Assembly (NCBI RefSeq): GCF_000427295.1
Contig: NZ_ATNM01000147.1
Span: forward strand, 97,452 to 161,451
Length of the DNA: 64,000 bases
Direction of reading: 5' to 3'
Origin: Cyclobacterium qasimii M12-11B
Lineage (GTDB): Bacteria > Bacteroidota > Bacteroidia > Cytophagales > Cyclobacteriaceae
The notes under the pieces are model-generated. The model was not told the DNA's origin, did not search any database, and saw only the letters and a list, made by a program, of their open reading frames with translations. Made by a program: the position numbers and the translations under genes. Positions 38,299 through 47,348 of the stretch are shown piece after piece; the first letter of the stretch is position 1; every line of letters starts with the position of its first letter.

Positions 38299-39071
38299 TT
38301 ATTTAACAATCTCGAATTTCTCTCTGGCAATCTTTCGACTAAATGCATTAAAGTGCCACCATTCAGATCCGATGCCCTTAAAACCTGCTCCTTTCATTAC
38401 TTCTCGGAGCAATTCTCTGTTGTCCACCTGTAGTTGATTGATTTTACCTTCTTTCAGCATTTGAGCCTCTCTATCTGGATAGGCTGGATAACCAAAATAA
38501 TCAAAATCAGTACCCATATCCAGTGGCTTTCCATTGCTTTGATCCGCTAGGGTAAGATCCACAGCTACACCAAAATTGTGTAAGCTACCTTTTTGAGGGT
38601 CCGCTACGTAAAGCGGTTTTAATTTTCCGGTTTATCCAATTCATCCCAAAGGATCTGTTGAACGGATTGAGGCCTAACACCATCGAATATCAAAAAAGTC
38701 AATGAAGAGTTCTTTTCTCTCAAAGCAAGGAGCGCTTTTTTGAGCATTTCAGCTACTTCTGGCTGTAAATACGCCTTGTCAAGTTCCCCATATACATCTT
38801 TACCAAAGAAATTATTGCTTGTCGAATACCTCAGGTCTACCAATATTCCGGGAATTGCCTCTTGTAAGTCTACAAGTCCTGCATCTATCAGCCGTTGTTC
38901 CAAAGCTCCCTTAACAGAAACAGTATCTTTCATAGAAGAATCCAATGCAACATTGTCTTCAAGGATTATTTCCTGCTGGGCTTCTTTTGCTGGCGCCAAA
39001 GTATTCTCTTGTTTGCTTTGCCCGCAAGCCAGGGCAATTAAACTTGCAAAGCCAGCTATTATGACTCTCAT
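38299..39071 (-). CDS. D-alanyl-D-alanine dipeptidase, VanX/DdpX family lipoprotein (frameshifted as sequenced)
   Basis: Signal and lipobox at the start: MRVIIAGFASLIALACGQ. The VanX family motif SxHNxGxAxDL is present in the DNA as GSLHNFGVAVDLTL, but lies just beyond the stop of the first ORF (38619). Adding one base to the plus-strand T4 run at 38623-38626 restores PEKLKPLYVADPQKGSLHNFGVAVDLT and continues to EFEIVK at 38299. The zinc ligands His and Asp of that motif and the second region GSEWWHFNAF are intact. It cleaves D-Ala-D-Ala during peptidoglycan recycling; a role in glycopeptide resistance is not suggested. The start overlaps the upstream SDR gene. Confidence 0.82.
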
Positions 39072-39831
39072 AACCCTTCTTTATGCAATAGGGTAGTGCT
39101 GGCTTGAGCAGTTGGGAGAATGGTAACATCTGCTAAAACTACATGGGGAGGCCTGGTAACGGCAAAACGAACTACATCCGCGATGTCTTCTGCTTTGAGT
39201 GGGGTAAAACCTTGGTAGACATTTGTTGCTTTGTCTTCATCACCCTTAAACCGTACGAGAGAAAACTCTGTATCTACCAAACCAGGGTTAATAGCCATTA
39301 CCTTGATGCCATATGGGTTCAGGTCCAGGCGCATTCCTTTGGTGATCGCGTCTACCGCATGTTTTGAACCACAATATACATTGCCTTTAGGGTATACTTC
39401 TTTGCCAGCCGTTGAGCCAATATTGATAATCTGTCCTTGTTTTCTTTCTACCATACCAGGTATGATTTTTTTAGAAACATAAAGCAATCCTTTCACATTG
39501 ATGTCCATCATGGAATCCCAGTCGTCTTCACTTCCATTTTGGATAAAGTCAAGGCCATGTGCATTTCCAGCATTATTGATCAAGACTTCTATTTTTTTCC
39601 AATCTTCGGGTAAGGAGTCAATGGCAGTGTAAACAGCTTTCTTTTCTTTGACATCAAAGACTAAATACTGATAAGGTGTATTTTCAGGAAGGAGTGTCTT
39701 TAATTCTATAAGCCTTTCCTCTCTACGTCCACATGCAATGATAGCAAAACCTTCTTCGGCAAGGTATATTGCGCAAGCTTTTCCTATACCGGAAGTTGCC
39801 CCCGTGATAAATGCAATTTTCTTTTCCATAA
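39068..39831 (-). CDS. SDR family NAD(P)-dependent oxidoreductase (YdfG-like)
   Basis: Start chosen at ATG 39831 (MEKKIAFITGATSGIGKACA), giving about 254 residues; an upstream in-frame start adds 12 residues unlike the family. The cofactor motif TGATSGIGKA, NNAGNAHG and the catalytic triad Ser/Tyr/Lys in NIGSTAGKEVYPKGNVYCGSKHAVD are all present (YxxxK as YCGSK). This is closest to YdfG-type 3-hydroxy acid / serine dehydrogenases. It overlaps the following dipeptidase gene by 4 bases. Confidence 0.88.
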
Positions 39832-39889
39832 GGGAAGTTAAAATTTTTCCCCTAAGATTAAAAATCATAAGGGTGGCAATACTTCCTGG

Positions 39890-40669
39890 TTATTGAAAAT
39901 TTAAATACAGTGTAATGGATTTTCTTCTGATGTCTGAAATGGCTCCTGCCAATCTATCGTCGGAATGACCATCCTGATAAAGGTTCATCAAACCGTGGGA
40001 AAAACGGATTTCAGGGGAGAATTTAAAAAATTGAAAATACATATCGAACCCTAGTCCCATTTCCAACGCTACATCTGTTCCTTTCAATGCAACAGGGTCT
40101 TCATTGGCTTCCTCTTGATTTTTAGTTCTGAATTGGCCATTTAGCCCACCCACAAAAAACATTCGGGTATTGTTAAAGCGTTGGGACTTGTATTTGAGCA
40201 ATAGCGGTAATTCTATAAGGGTTTCTTCAGTAAGCAAAGGTACCGTAGAGATTCCAATGCCGTTAGCGGCATTTGGATCATCTGTAAATAGTTGTAATTC
40301 TGTTCGATACTCATAAAATCCTACTTTCGGGTTAAAAAGCAGGTTTACTTGATCATGCATTCTTGCCGTAATAAGAAAACCCAGGGCAAAGCCAGGCGAA
40401 AACGCTGGCATTATAGCCCTTACATTACCTAGGCCAGGATAGTTGGGGTTGAGGAAATTGTCAGAATACTTTATTCTTAACGAGCTGTTGTGCGCCGCAA
40501 GGAAAAAGCCATACGACAGGGCTTTATTATCACTTCCTGATGAATTAAAGATAAAACTCTTTTGCTGCGCTTTTACCAGTTGGGTTTGGAAAAAGAGCAG
40601 GCACAAAGAGAAGAGTATTACTTTATACCAATGTATATCGAACTTATGCCAAATGTTAGCGTTTTGCAT
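39890..40669 (-). CDS. porT: PorT-family outer-membrane protein (type IX secretion)
   Basis: 259 residues with an N-terminal signal ([20 protein letters not shown]) and beta-rich sequence ending in an aromatic residue region (SITLYLNFQ), as for outer-membrane beta-barrels. The order porT-ubiE-engB is the one seen around porT/sprT in Bacteroidota genomes, which together with the sequence supports the call. PorT (SprT) is needed for the type IX secretion system that exports gingipains, adhesins and gliding proteins. The predicted start lies inside the end of ubiE; a later start near the hydrophobic segment is possible. The other T9SS genes are not in the window. Confidence 0.75.
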   Translation of the reverse strand: MQNANIWHKFDIHWYKVILFSLCLLFFQTQLVKAQQKSFIFNSSGSDNKALSYGFFLAAHNSSLRIKYSDNFLNPNYPGLGNVRAIMPAFSPGFALGFLITARMHDQVNLLFNPKVGFYEYRTELQLFTDDPNAANGIGISTVPLLTEETLIELPLLLKYKSQRFNNTRMFFVGGLNGQFRTKNQEEANEDPVALKGTDVALEMGLGFDMYFQFFKFSPEIRFSHGLMNLYQDGHSDDRLAGAISDIRRKSITLYLNFQ

Positions 40670-41354
40670 TGCGTGTTTTTGAAACCTACCCTTTCAAGAA
40701 TATTAATGAAATCATTTCCATCAGGAAAAGCCTTTACCGATTCGGGTAAATAAGTGTAGGCAGAGTTGTCCTTTGAAATGACTTTACCAATCTGAGGTAA
40801 AATATATTTAAAATAAAAGGAATAAGCTTGTTTCATCGGGAATTTTTTGGTGTGGAAAATTCCAATATTACTGTTTTCCCTCCAGGTTTAAGCACCCGAT
40901 ACATGTCTGCTAAGCCTTTTTCAAGGTTTTCGAAGTTCCTTACACCAAAAGAAACGATTACAGCATCGAACTTATTTTCTTCAAAGAGTAACTTTTCTGA
41001 ATCACCCATCTGTAAATCTATGAGGTGGTCCAATTTCTTTTGCTTCATTTTCTTACGACCCACATTAAGCATGCCTTCAGATATGTCTACACCGATTATC
41101 TTATCCGGTTTCAGCGCCAGCGCTTCTATGGCAAAGTCACCTGTACCTGTGGCGATGTCTAAAATTAGCTTAGGCTGGTCATCTTTCAACATTTTAATGG
41201 CCTTCTTTCGCCAGATAATGTCGATCCCCATGCTCAGAACATGGTTTAGCAAATCGTAATTTTTGCTAATATTATTAAACATGTTGGCAACCTGTTGCTT
41301 CTTGCCTTCTTTTTGATTTTTGTATGGAACTACGGACATGGCTTCTATTTTCAT
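40618..41354 (-). CDS. ubiE: Menaquinone/ubiquinone methyltransferase UbiE (MenG) (frameshifted as sequenced)
   Basis: Catalyses the last methylation of demethylmenaquinone; Bacteroidota use menaquinone. Start at 41354 ([27 protein letters not shown]) or 41339. The SAM motif is [16 protein letters not shown], with [12 protein letters not shown] following, then [14 protein letters not shown] and [17 protein letters not shown]. There the ORF breaks (PKNSR stop); adding one base to the plus-strand T6 run at 40843-40848 gives [24 protein letters not shown] and the family C-terminus ([17 protein letters not shown]...SIYIGIK). porT begins within its last codons. Confidence 0.9.
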
Positions 41355-41407
41355 TACAATATTACTAAGTAAACTTGAGCAATGGAAAATTGTTAATGAA
41401 TTAATGG

Positions 41408-41440
41408 TTTGGAGACCATTCAGGAATTTAGTTACCTTTG
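41408..41440 (+). promoter_or_regulatory. Bacteroidota-type promoter of engB
   Basis: TTTG at 41408-41411, 21 bases, then TACCTTTG at 41433-41440, a match to TAnnTTTG. The engB ATG follows 16 bases later, which leaves a very short leader. Confidence 0.5.
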
Positions 41441-41455
41441 TTAAAAAAAAGGGCC

Positions 41456-42055
41456 ATGTTGAAGAATGCACGCTTTTTAATGAGTAATAGTGACCATACA
41501 AAGTGTCCGGCACCTACTAAGCCGGAGTTTGCTTTTATTGGTAGATCCAATGTTGGCAAAAGCTCGCTTATCAACATGCTCACTGACAATAAAAATCTCG
41601 CCAAAACCTCAGGAAGGCCAGGTAAAACTCAGCTAATCAATCACTTTGAGATTGATTCCCGCTGGTTTATGGTGGATCTTCCCGGCTATGGATTTGCGAA
41701 GGCTAATAAAAAATTGAAAGCCGAATGGAATAAAATGATCCGAAATTACCTTACGGAAAGGGAAAATCTTGTTTCAGTTTTTATTTTGATCGACAGTCGT
41801 TTATCACCTCAGCCTATAGACATAGAATTTATTAACTGGTGTGGACAATTGGAATTGCCTGTAACCATTATTTTTACAAAAGCCGACAAACAGTCTCAAA
41901 CAAAGACTTCAGAACATGTTCATCGTTTTTTAGATGAAATGGATAAAATGTTTGTTGAGGCACCTGACTTTTTTGTGACCTCTGCTACGACGAGAGTAGG
42001 AAGAGATGAATTGACTAAATTTATTGAAGAAAACGTATCGGAATACTACGAGTAG
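41456..42055 (+). CDS. engB: Ribosome biogenesis GTP-binding protein EngB (YihA/YsxC)
   Basis: Start at ATG 41456 ([18 protein letters not shown]), 199 residues, normal for the family. G1 is [10 protein letters not shown]3 DLPGYGF, G4 TKAD, and [13 protein letters not shown] corresponds to the switch I/G2 region. EngB is an essential GTPase in assembly of the large ribosomal subunit. Divergent from ubiE, with a promoter box directly upstream. Confidence 0.95.
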   Translation: MLKNARFLMSNSDHTKCPAPTKPEFAFIGRSNVGKSSLINMLTDNKNLAKTSGRPGKTQLINHFEIDSRWFMVDLPGYGFAKANKKLKAEWNKMIRNYLTERENLVSVFILIDSRLSPQPIDIEFINWCGQLELPVTIIFTKADKQSQTKTSEHVHRFLDEMDKMFVEAPDFFVTSATTRVGRDELTKFIEENVSEYYE

Positions 42056-42089
42056 GGGGTAAGTGCCCCAGTCTTTCTCTAGTTAACCT

Positions 42090-42097
42090 TATATTTG
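42090..42097 (+). promoter_or_regulatory. -7 promoter box TATATTTG upstream of the DUF5606 gene
   Basis: TATATTTG matches TAnnTTTG and lies 22 bases before the ATG at 42119. No clear -33 box at the usual distance. Confidence 0.4.
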
Positions 42098-42118
42098 TAG
42101 CCAAAAAAAAGAACTATC

Positions 42119-42571
42119 ATGGAATTTAAAGACATTGCCACTGTTTCTGGAAAACCAGGTTTATATAAAGTATTAAAGCCCAGCAGAAGTGGGGTAATCC
42201 TCGAATCTCTGGATGAAAAAAAAGGTAAACTGGTTGTAGGTGCCGCTCAAAGGGTATCTCTTCTAAGTGAAATATCCATTTATACCTTAACTGAAGAAGG
42301 AGCATCTCCACTTCAGGATATAATGTACAAAATTGAAAAAGAATTTCAAGGCGACACTGGCTTGGAAGGTGCAGACAAAGAAGAATACCAAGCTTTTATG
42401 AAGCATATTCTTCCTGAATTTGATGAGGAAAGAGTCTATGCTTCTGATGTCAAAAAATTGATCAATTGGTACCATATTCTACGAGATCAGTGTCCTGAGG
42501 TTTTAGAAGAAAAAGCGGCTGAAGAAACTGATTCCAAGGAAGAAGAAAATAAAATTGATGAATCCGTCTAA
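42119..42571 (+). CDS. DUF5606 domain-containing protein
   Basis: 150 residues. The N-terminal part MEFKDIATVSGKPGLYKVLKPSRSGVILESLDEKKGK is characteristic of a Bacteroidota-specific family, followed by a helical region and an acidic tail (EEKAAEETDSKEEENKIDES). Probably cytoplasmic. Found beside translation or nucleotide genes in related genomes, but no biochemical role is known. Its end overlaps the start of the next gene by 14 bases. Confidence 0.78.
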   Translation: MEFKDIATVSGKPGLYKVLKPSRSGVILESLDEKKGKLVVGAAQRVSLLSEISIYTLTEEGASPLQDIMYKIEKEFQGDTGLEGADKEEYQAFMKHILPEFDEERVYASDVKKLINWYHILRDQCPEVLEEKAAEETDSKEEENKIDESV

Positions 42572-42875
42572 TACTGATTCAGTCCTCATAAAAACAGTTG
42601 CAGTAGATCTAAAAGATTTACTGCAACTGTCTGTTATACCTGATAGTGTGGACCGAGAAGATTTGGCAAAGGCCATTGCCCCAATGGTTTCCCAATTACT
42701 CAACCGGGAATTTGAAAGATTTTTGCAGCTGTGTTATCGGCTTGATCTTGGAGAGGGAAAAGTTCGTGAAATATTAAACCAAAGCCCACCCGAAGAAATC
42801 ACCGAGCGCATGTCGCTGGCAATTGTTGATAGGCAATTGATAAAGGTGCATTTTCGAAAAAAATACAGTGAATAA
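42558..42875 (+). CDS. Hypothetical protein, 105 aa
   Basis: Begins MNPSNTDSVLIKTVAVDLKDLLQL at ATG 42558, overlapping the preceding gene by 14 bases in another frame, so the two are very likely co-translated. Mostly helical; the pattern around LAKAIAPMVSQLLNREFERFLQLCYRLDLGEGKVREIL is amphipathic. No known motif. It is small and conserved in gene order, by its placement, but its function is not recognised. Confidence 0.65.
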   Translation: MNPSNTDSVLIKTVAVDLKDLLQLSVIPDSVDREDLAKAIAPMVSQLLNREFERFLQLCYRLDLGEGKVREILNQSPPEEITERMSLAIVDRQLIKVHFRKKYSE

Positions 42876-42906
42876 CCTAACTTTATTATAGGGCTTTCAT
42901 CAAGTA

Positions 42907-43923
42907 TTAACCATTCAAAACTTTTTTCAGCTTTTTAACCATGTTCGTAGAGCCAATAAAGAAAGGTGTGCGTTGATGCAGGCTTTCCGGCTGGATGTCT
43001 AAAATTCTATTTTTTCCGTCAGATGCCATTCCACCCACTTGTTCAGCGATAAAAGCAAGGGCATTTGCTTCATAAATCAACCTTATTTTTCCTTTGGTAG
43101 CCTGACTTGTTGCAGGATATAGGTAAATCCCACCTTTAAGTAAGTTTCTGTGAAAATCTGCTACCAGACTTCCAATGTACCTCGCTGAAGCCCCCTCCCG
43201 TTTGCAACTTTCTAGATAGGAGAGAATATTTGGGTTTATAAGTGGAGTAAGCCCCTCATTCATTGTAAAGATATTTCCATCTTCGGGCATTTTCATGTCA
43301 GGATGGGAAAGAAAAAATTCTCCCAAAGACCGCTCGTAAGTGAACCCATTGGCTCCCCGTCCGGTGGAGTAAACAAGCATGGTGGAAGAACCGTAAAGTA
43401 CATACCCTGCAGCTACTTGTTCGCTACCTTTTTGCAAAACGTCAACCTCCTTGATAGGAGAACCTGCAGGTGTAACCCTGCGGTAGATTGAAAAAACGGT
43501 ACCTATGGACACATTCACATCAATATTAGAAGAGCCGTCAAGTGGGTCTATTGCCACTACATATTTGCCCTTGCTGTTTTGTAAATCAATGACAAGGTCT
43601 TCTTCTTCTGATACTATGGCGCAGACTTCACCACCTTTGGTAAGGGCTCTGGTAAACCGAATATCTGCAATTACATCAAGTTTTTGTTGCTCTTCTCCTT
43701 GAACGTTGATATTACCAAAAGCTCCAGTAACATCTGATAGGCCAGCCCTACTTATTTCCCGTGAAACAATTTTTGCTGCTAAGGCAATATCACGCAAAAT
43801 TTGGGAAAGTTCCCCAGAAGCAAAAGGAAAATCTTCCTGTTTGCTTTTAATAAAACGATCAAGAGTAACCCCAACATTATAAGCGAGGTTTTGGGTATCT
43901 TGTTTGTAAGGCTGTGTCTTCAT
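42907..43923 (-). CDS. fbp: Fructose-1,6-bisphosphatase, class 1
   Basis: Gluconeogenic phosphatase, 338 residues, normal. The metal site is [10 protein letters not shown] (first Glu cluster) and [26 protein letters not shown]; the substrate side includes [14 protein letters not shown] and [25 protein letters not shown]. It would hydrolyse fructose-1,6-bisphosphate to fructose-6-phosphate. Convergent with the small hypothetical gene on the left and divergent from aspartokinase, which starts 57 bases away. Confidence 0.95.
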   Translation of the reverse strand: MKTQPYKQDTQNLAYNVGVTLDRFIKSKQEDFPFASGELSQILRDIALAAKIVSREISRAGLSDVTGAFGNINVQGEEQQKLDVIADIRFTRALTKGGEVCAIVSEEEDLVIDLQNSKGKYVVAIDPLDGSSNIDVNVSIGTVFSIYRRVTPAGSPIKEVDVLQKGSEQVAAGYVLYGSSTMLVYSTGRGANGFTYERSLGEFFLSHPDMKMPEDGNIFTMNEGLTPLINPNILSYLESCKREGASARYIGSLVADFHRNLLKGGIYLYPATSQATKGKIRLIYEANALAFIAEQVGGMASDGKNRILDIQPESLHQRTPFFIGSTNMVKKLKKVLNG

Positions 43924-43979
43924 ATCTTTGAAGTTAATAGATTATAGTTAAAAAAGTACTTTTTCCATTCTATATTTTC

Positions 43980-45251
43980 ATGACACAACCTTTGGTATAT
44001 AAGTTCGGTGGGGCCTCTATAAAAGATGCAAAAGCCATTCAAAGAATTGCTCAATTACTCAAAAATCATTGGGCAAATAACCTGGTAATAGTGGTTTCGG
44101 CCGCAGGGAAGACTACCGACAAATTGGAGCACCTTATTTCCTTATCATTTGATAATAAGGATTTTGATGTACCCTTATTTGAACTATTGGATTATCACCT
44201 TGACCTTTGTAAAGGACTATTTGAGGAAGGTCATCCAATTTTCACCAGGGTGGAAAATCATTTTGCTCAATTGAGGAGATCCCTTGAAAATAGCGCTATA
44301 AAAGAAAATCAAGCTTTTTTTTATGATCAAATTATCGGTTATGGGGAGTTGATTTCTACAAGGATATTTCAGGAATACCTTTGCCTGAAGGGTTGCCCTT
44401 GCTTATGGCAGGATGCCAGAGAGCTTGTAAGTACCGACTCACGTGCTAAAATGGCGAGAGTTGATTGGGCTTTGACCATGCAGCATTGCCGTAAAATCCT
44501 GATTCCTATGTTGGATACCTTTCCTGTGGTTACCCAAGGCTTTATCGGTAGGGATCTTCAAGGCAATACTACTACCTTAGGTAGGGAGGGGTCAGATTTC
44601 ACAGCAGCTATTATGGGAGTAAGTCTTGGCGCCTCCTCTGTCACTATTTGGAAAGACGTAGCAGGAATTCTAAACGGAGATCCTGATATTTTTCCTGATG
44701 CGGTCAAATTTGAATACCTTGATTTCGAAGAAGCTGCTGAAATGACCTATTATGGTGCCAGTGTTATTCACCCTAAAACAATAAAACCACTTAGTAAACA
44801 TGGGATTTCTCTCCATGTAAAATCATTCCTAAATCCTTCTTTGGCTGGAACGATCATAGGAGCCTTTGGTCAGGCGCCGAGAATTCCTATAACCATCATT
44901 AAGCATAAACTAAGTCTGATAGAATTGAGGATTAGGGATTTATCGATGTTTGGAGGGTTTCATTTTGACTATATCTATGATGTGGCCGAAAAACTGAATG
45001 CTGATATTCAATTGATTCAAGGTGCTGCTGCCCATATAAATATTGTCATAGATGCCCTACCTATAGATGAGGAACAAATTAACAAAGCATTTAGAGATGT
45101 GTTTCGTGTAAGTATAAAAAACAACTTGAGGCTGGTCACTGTAAAAAACCCTACTTCTGTGGAAATTGATCATTACCGCAAGATGGAAATGGAGCTTGTC
45201 CTTGAGCAAAAAAGCCCAGACCTGATTCAATGGTTGTTTGAAAAAGAATAA
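43980..45251 (+). CDS. Aspartate kinase (monofunctional)
   Basis: 423 residues. The kinase domain begins KFGGASIKDAKAIQRIAQLL, close to the family KFGGTSV; the substrate/ATP parts TTLGREGSDFTAAIMGVSLGA and WKDVAGILNGDP are present. The C-terminal ~120 residues carry the two ACT-like regulatory subdomains (TIIKHKLSLIELRIRDLSMFGGFHFDYIYDVAEK). It phosphorylates aspartate at the head of the lysine/threonine/methionine/diaminopimelate pathway. Relative to most family members the motif has Ala in place of Thr (GGAS), a difference also seen in other Bacteroidota by recollection. Single gene. Confidence 0.92.
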   Translation: MTQPLVYKFGGASIKDAKAIQRIAQLLKNHWANNLVIVVSAAGKTTDKLEHLISLSFDNKDFDVPLFELLDYHLDLCKGLFEEGHPIFTRVENHFAQLRRSLENSAIKENQAFFYDQIIGYGELISTRIFQEYLCLKGCPCLWQDARELVSTDSRAKMARVDWALTMQHCRKILIPMLDTFPVVTQGFIGRDLQGNTTTLGREGSDFTAAIMGVSLGASSVTIWKDVAGILNGDPDIFPDAVKFEYLDFEEAAEMTYYGASVIHPKTIKPLSKHGISLHVKSFLNPSLAGTIIGAFGQAPRIPITIIKHKLSLIELRIRDLSMFGGFHFDYIYDVAEKLNADIQLIQGAAAHINIVIDALPIDEEQINKAFRDVFRVSIKNNLRLVTVKNPTSVEIDHYRKMEMELVLEQKSPDLIQWLFEKE

Positions 45252-45465
45252 CCAAGCAATGAAATTTTCTATAAGTCTTGGTTGAGCCTAGCTACCTGAA
45301 AACAGGCTTAAGCGTGCATGATCCTTTTATGTGTGGTAGGTAAGAAAATCTGAAAGATTAATTTCACCAATAAAACCCCTTCAAACTAGTATCAGTTAGG
45401 TGGAATTTCTCAAATGGACTTTAAAGTATTTCTTAGGAGTTGATTTATCAAGGCTATTACCTGTT

Positions 45466-45996
45466 TCAGGGGAAGGTTGATAAAACCATATGGGCAATGC
45501 AGGTATTATTTTTTTCTAGTAGCTGTTGTTTCTTTTCAAGCTCTTCTATCAATCCATCCAAGGAACTATCAAGAATGTCATACACTTTTTGAAATCCGTC
45601 TACACCGCCATAATAAGGGTCTGGAACTTCCATGAATTCCGGATCCTTCTGAAAAGTACGCATCAATAAAAGGTTTTTCGGAACTGCTTTGTGCTGTTCA
45701 GCAGATTTTTTAACGTTTTCCAAATTAGACTTATCCATTACTATGAGATAATCAAAATCCCTAAAGTCTGTTCTGTTAAGTTGTCTTCCACGGTGATTCA
45801 TCTTAATACCGTTTCTATTGGCACAGGCGATGGCCCTTTCATCGGGCAACTCCCCAATGTGGTATTCAGAAGTTCCACAGCTGTCACAGCTAAAGTGGTC
45901 CTGATAATTCTTTTGCTTAATTTTATGATTGAAAAGCGCTTCAGCTATTGGAGAGCGGCAAATATTTCCTAAGCATACAAACAACACTTTTACCAT
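45466..45996 (-). CDS. Low-molecular-weight protein-tyrosine phosphatase
   Basis: Begins MVKVLFVCLGNICRSPIAEALF, with the phosphatase loop C-x5-R as CLGNICRS at residues 8-15, and the general-acid Asp in VPDPYYGGVDGFQKVYDIL. 176 residues, about 15-20 longer than the usual ~155. The tail EKKQQLLEKNNTCIAHMVLSTFP is atypical and sits next to an A/T run; one added base would stop it at EKK. Its substrates are probably tyrosine-phosphorylated proteins or sugar-nucleotide enzymes; not decidable here. Confidence 0.88.
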   Translation of the reverse strand: MVKVLFVCLGNICRSPIAEALFNHKIKQKNYQDHFSCDSCGTSEYHIGELPDERAIACANRNGIKMNHRGRQLNRTDFRDFDYLIVMDKSNLENVKKSAEQHKAVPKNLLLMRTFQKDPEFMEVPDPYYGGVDGFQKVYDILDSSLDGLIEELEKKQQLLEKNNTCIAHMVLSTFP

Positions 45997-46118
45997 AAAA
46001 CGATCACTTTCTGTCTTTTAGCCACTTCGAGCAGCATATTATTATAAAGGTTAGATTAATAAATGGTTAATTTACAGAAATGAAAGAACTATCCATATGA
46101 ATTTTGCAAATTATTACC

Positions 46119-46126
46119 TACATTTG
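46119..46126 (+). promoter_or_regulatory. -7 promoter box TACATTTG upstream of the Fur-family gene
   Basis: TACATTTG at 46119-46126 fits TAnnTTTG and lies 32 bases before the ATG at 46159. A -33 TTTG at a normal distance is not seen. Confidence 0.4.
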
Positions 46127-46158
46127 CAGAATGAATCCTAAACAGGAATGATTCTTAT

Positions 46159-46578
46159 ATGAAAATGAATGTTGAAAAGCTAAAGGAAAAGATCACTTCT
46201 AAAGGGATGAAATTTACGCATCAGCGTTTGGTTATCTACCGTTCACTGTGTGATTCTCAGGATCACCCAACAGCTGATATGGTCTATAATCAAATCACCG
46301 AGGAAAATCCTAGTATCTCTAAGGGTACTGTTTACAAAACCTTGGAGAGCTTTGTCAATGCGGGTATTTTGCAAAAATTTAGAGATGATTTAGGCTTGAT
46401 GCGTTTTGACCCGGTAATGGACACCCATAGTCACCTTTATTGCAACGAAAGCAGCAATATTCGAGATTATAAGAACCCTGATTTGGAGCAATTATTAAAT
46501 AATTTCTTTAAAGAGAACCAAATCGAAGGATTTGAAGTTGAAGAAGTATCGTTGGTAATAAAAGGAAAAACGAAATAA
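46159..46578 (+). CDS. Fur/PerR family transcriptional regulator
   Basis: 139 residues. The winged-helix domain includes KGMKFTHQRLVIYRSLCDSQDHPTADMVYNQITEENPSISKGTVYKTLESFVNAGIL, which matches the Fur family. The regulatory metal region is HSHLYCNESSNIRDYKNP. The usual structural zinc CxxC pairs are missing; only isolated cysteines (SLCDSQ and LYCNES) remain. A 2-Cys peroxiredoxin gene follows 49 bases downstream, so a PerR-like peroxide response is the best guess. The gap between them is AT-rich with partly symmetric sequence that could be an operator. Confidence 0.88.
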   Translation: MKMNVEKLKEKITSKGMKFTHQRLVIYRSLCDSQDHPTADMVYNQITEENPSISKGTVYKTLESFVNAGILQKFRDDLGLMRFDPVMDTHSHLYCNESSNIRDYKNPDLEQLLNNFFKENQIEGFEVEEVSLVIKGKTK

Positions 46579-46627
46579 ATTTCTATTTATATCATTAATA
46601 TATCTATAAACAATTAAAAATTAACTT

Positions 46628-47257
46628 ATGTCATTAGTTGGAAAAAAAGCACCTTTATTTAACGTACCTGCAGTAATTGATGGAGAAGAAATTGTAGAAA
46701 ATTTCTCTTTGGAGCAATATCTAGGTAAAAAAGATGTTATTTTCTTTTTCTACCCTAAAGATTTCACTTTTGTTTGTCCTACTGAAATTCTTGCATTCCA
46801 GGAGAAGTTAGCAGAATTCGAAAAAAGAGGAGTTGCAGTTGTAGGCGCATCTTGCGATACAGAGGAATCTCATCTTGCTTGGTTGAATTTACCAAAAGCA
46901 GAAGGTGGAATTCAAGGCGTAACTTATCCAATCATAGCTGACCCAGTAAAAACAGTAGCGCATAATTTTGGCGTATTGGCAGGAGACTGGAACTATAACG
47001 AAGAAGGAGAACTTAACTACCAAGGACTTCCTGTTGCTTATAGGGCTACATTCCTTATCGATAAAGAAGGAACAATCAGACATGAAACTGTAAACGATCT
47101 TCCATTAGGAAGGAATATCGACGAAATGTTGCGTTTAATCGATGCATTAAGACACGTAGAGAAATTCGGTGAAGTTTGTCCTGCAAACTGGGAAGAAGGA
47201 AAAGAAGCAATGAGTGCAACTAGAGAAGGAGTAGCTTCTTATTTATCAAAAAATTAA
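46628..47257 (+). CDS. 2-Cys peroxiredoxin (AhpC/Prx1 family)
   Basis: 209 residues. The peroxidatic Cys is in PKDFTFVCPTEILAFQ and the resolving Cys in GEVCPANWEEG near residue 170; the YFP(YLSKN) C-terminal region is short. It reduces hydrogen and organic peroxides in the cytoplasm. It probably forms an operon or a regulatory pair with the Fur-family gene upstream and is followed by a strong terminator at 47282-47310. Intact and highly conserved. Confidence 0.95.
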   Translation: MSLVGKKAPLFNVPAVIDGEEIVENFSLEQYLGKKDVIFFFYPKDFTFVCPTEILAFQEKLAEFEKRGVAVVGASCDTEESHLAWLNLPKAEGGIQGVTYPIIADPVKTVAHNFGVLAGDWNYNEEGELNYQGLPVAYRATFLIDKEGTIRHETVNDLPLGRNIDEMLRLIDALRHVEKFGEVCPANWEEGKEAMSATREGVASYLSKN

Positions 47258-47281
47258 GCATTAAAATGCTTCTTAAAATAG

Positions 47282-47310
47282 AAAACCCTGCCATTCGGTA
47301 GGGTTTTTTT
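47282..47310 (+). terminator. Rho-independent terminator after the peroxiredoxin gene
   Basis: AAAACCCTGCC (47282-47292) and GGTAGGGTTTT (from 47297) form a stem with loop ATTC, ending in a run of seven Ts. It lies 24 bases after the peroxiredoxin stop. Confidence 0.9.
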
Positions 47311-47348
47311 ATGTCCAATTCAGTTTACCTTTATCATTAATCGCCTGC

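Noticed and set aside
45466..45540. Frameshift in the LMW phosphatase tail
   Set aside because: The unusual tail sits near an A/T run, and one added base would give an earlier stop, but no conserved motif is lost or regained, so I could not decide and left the gene as sequenced.
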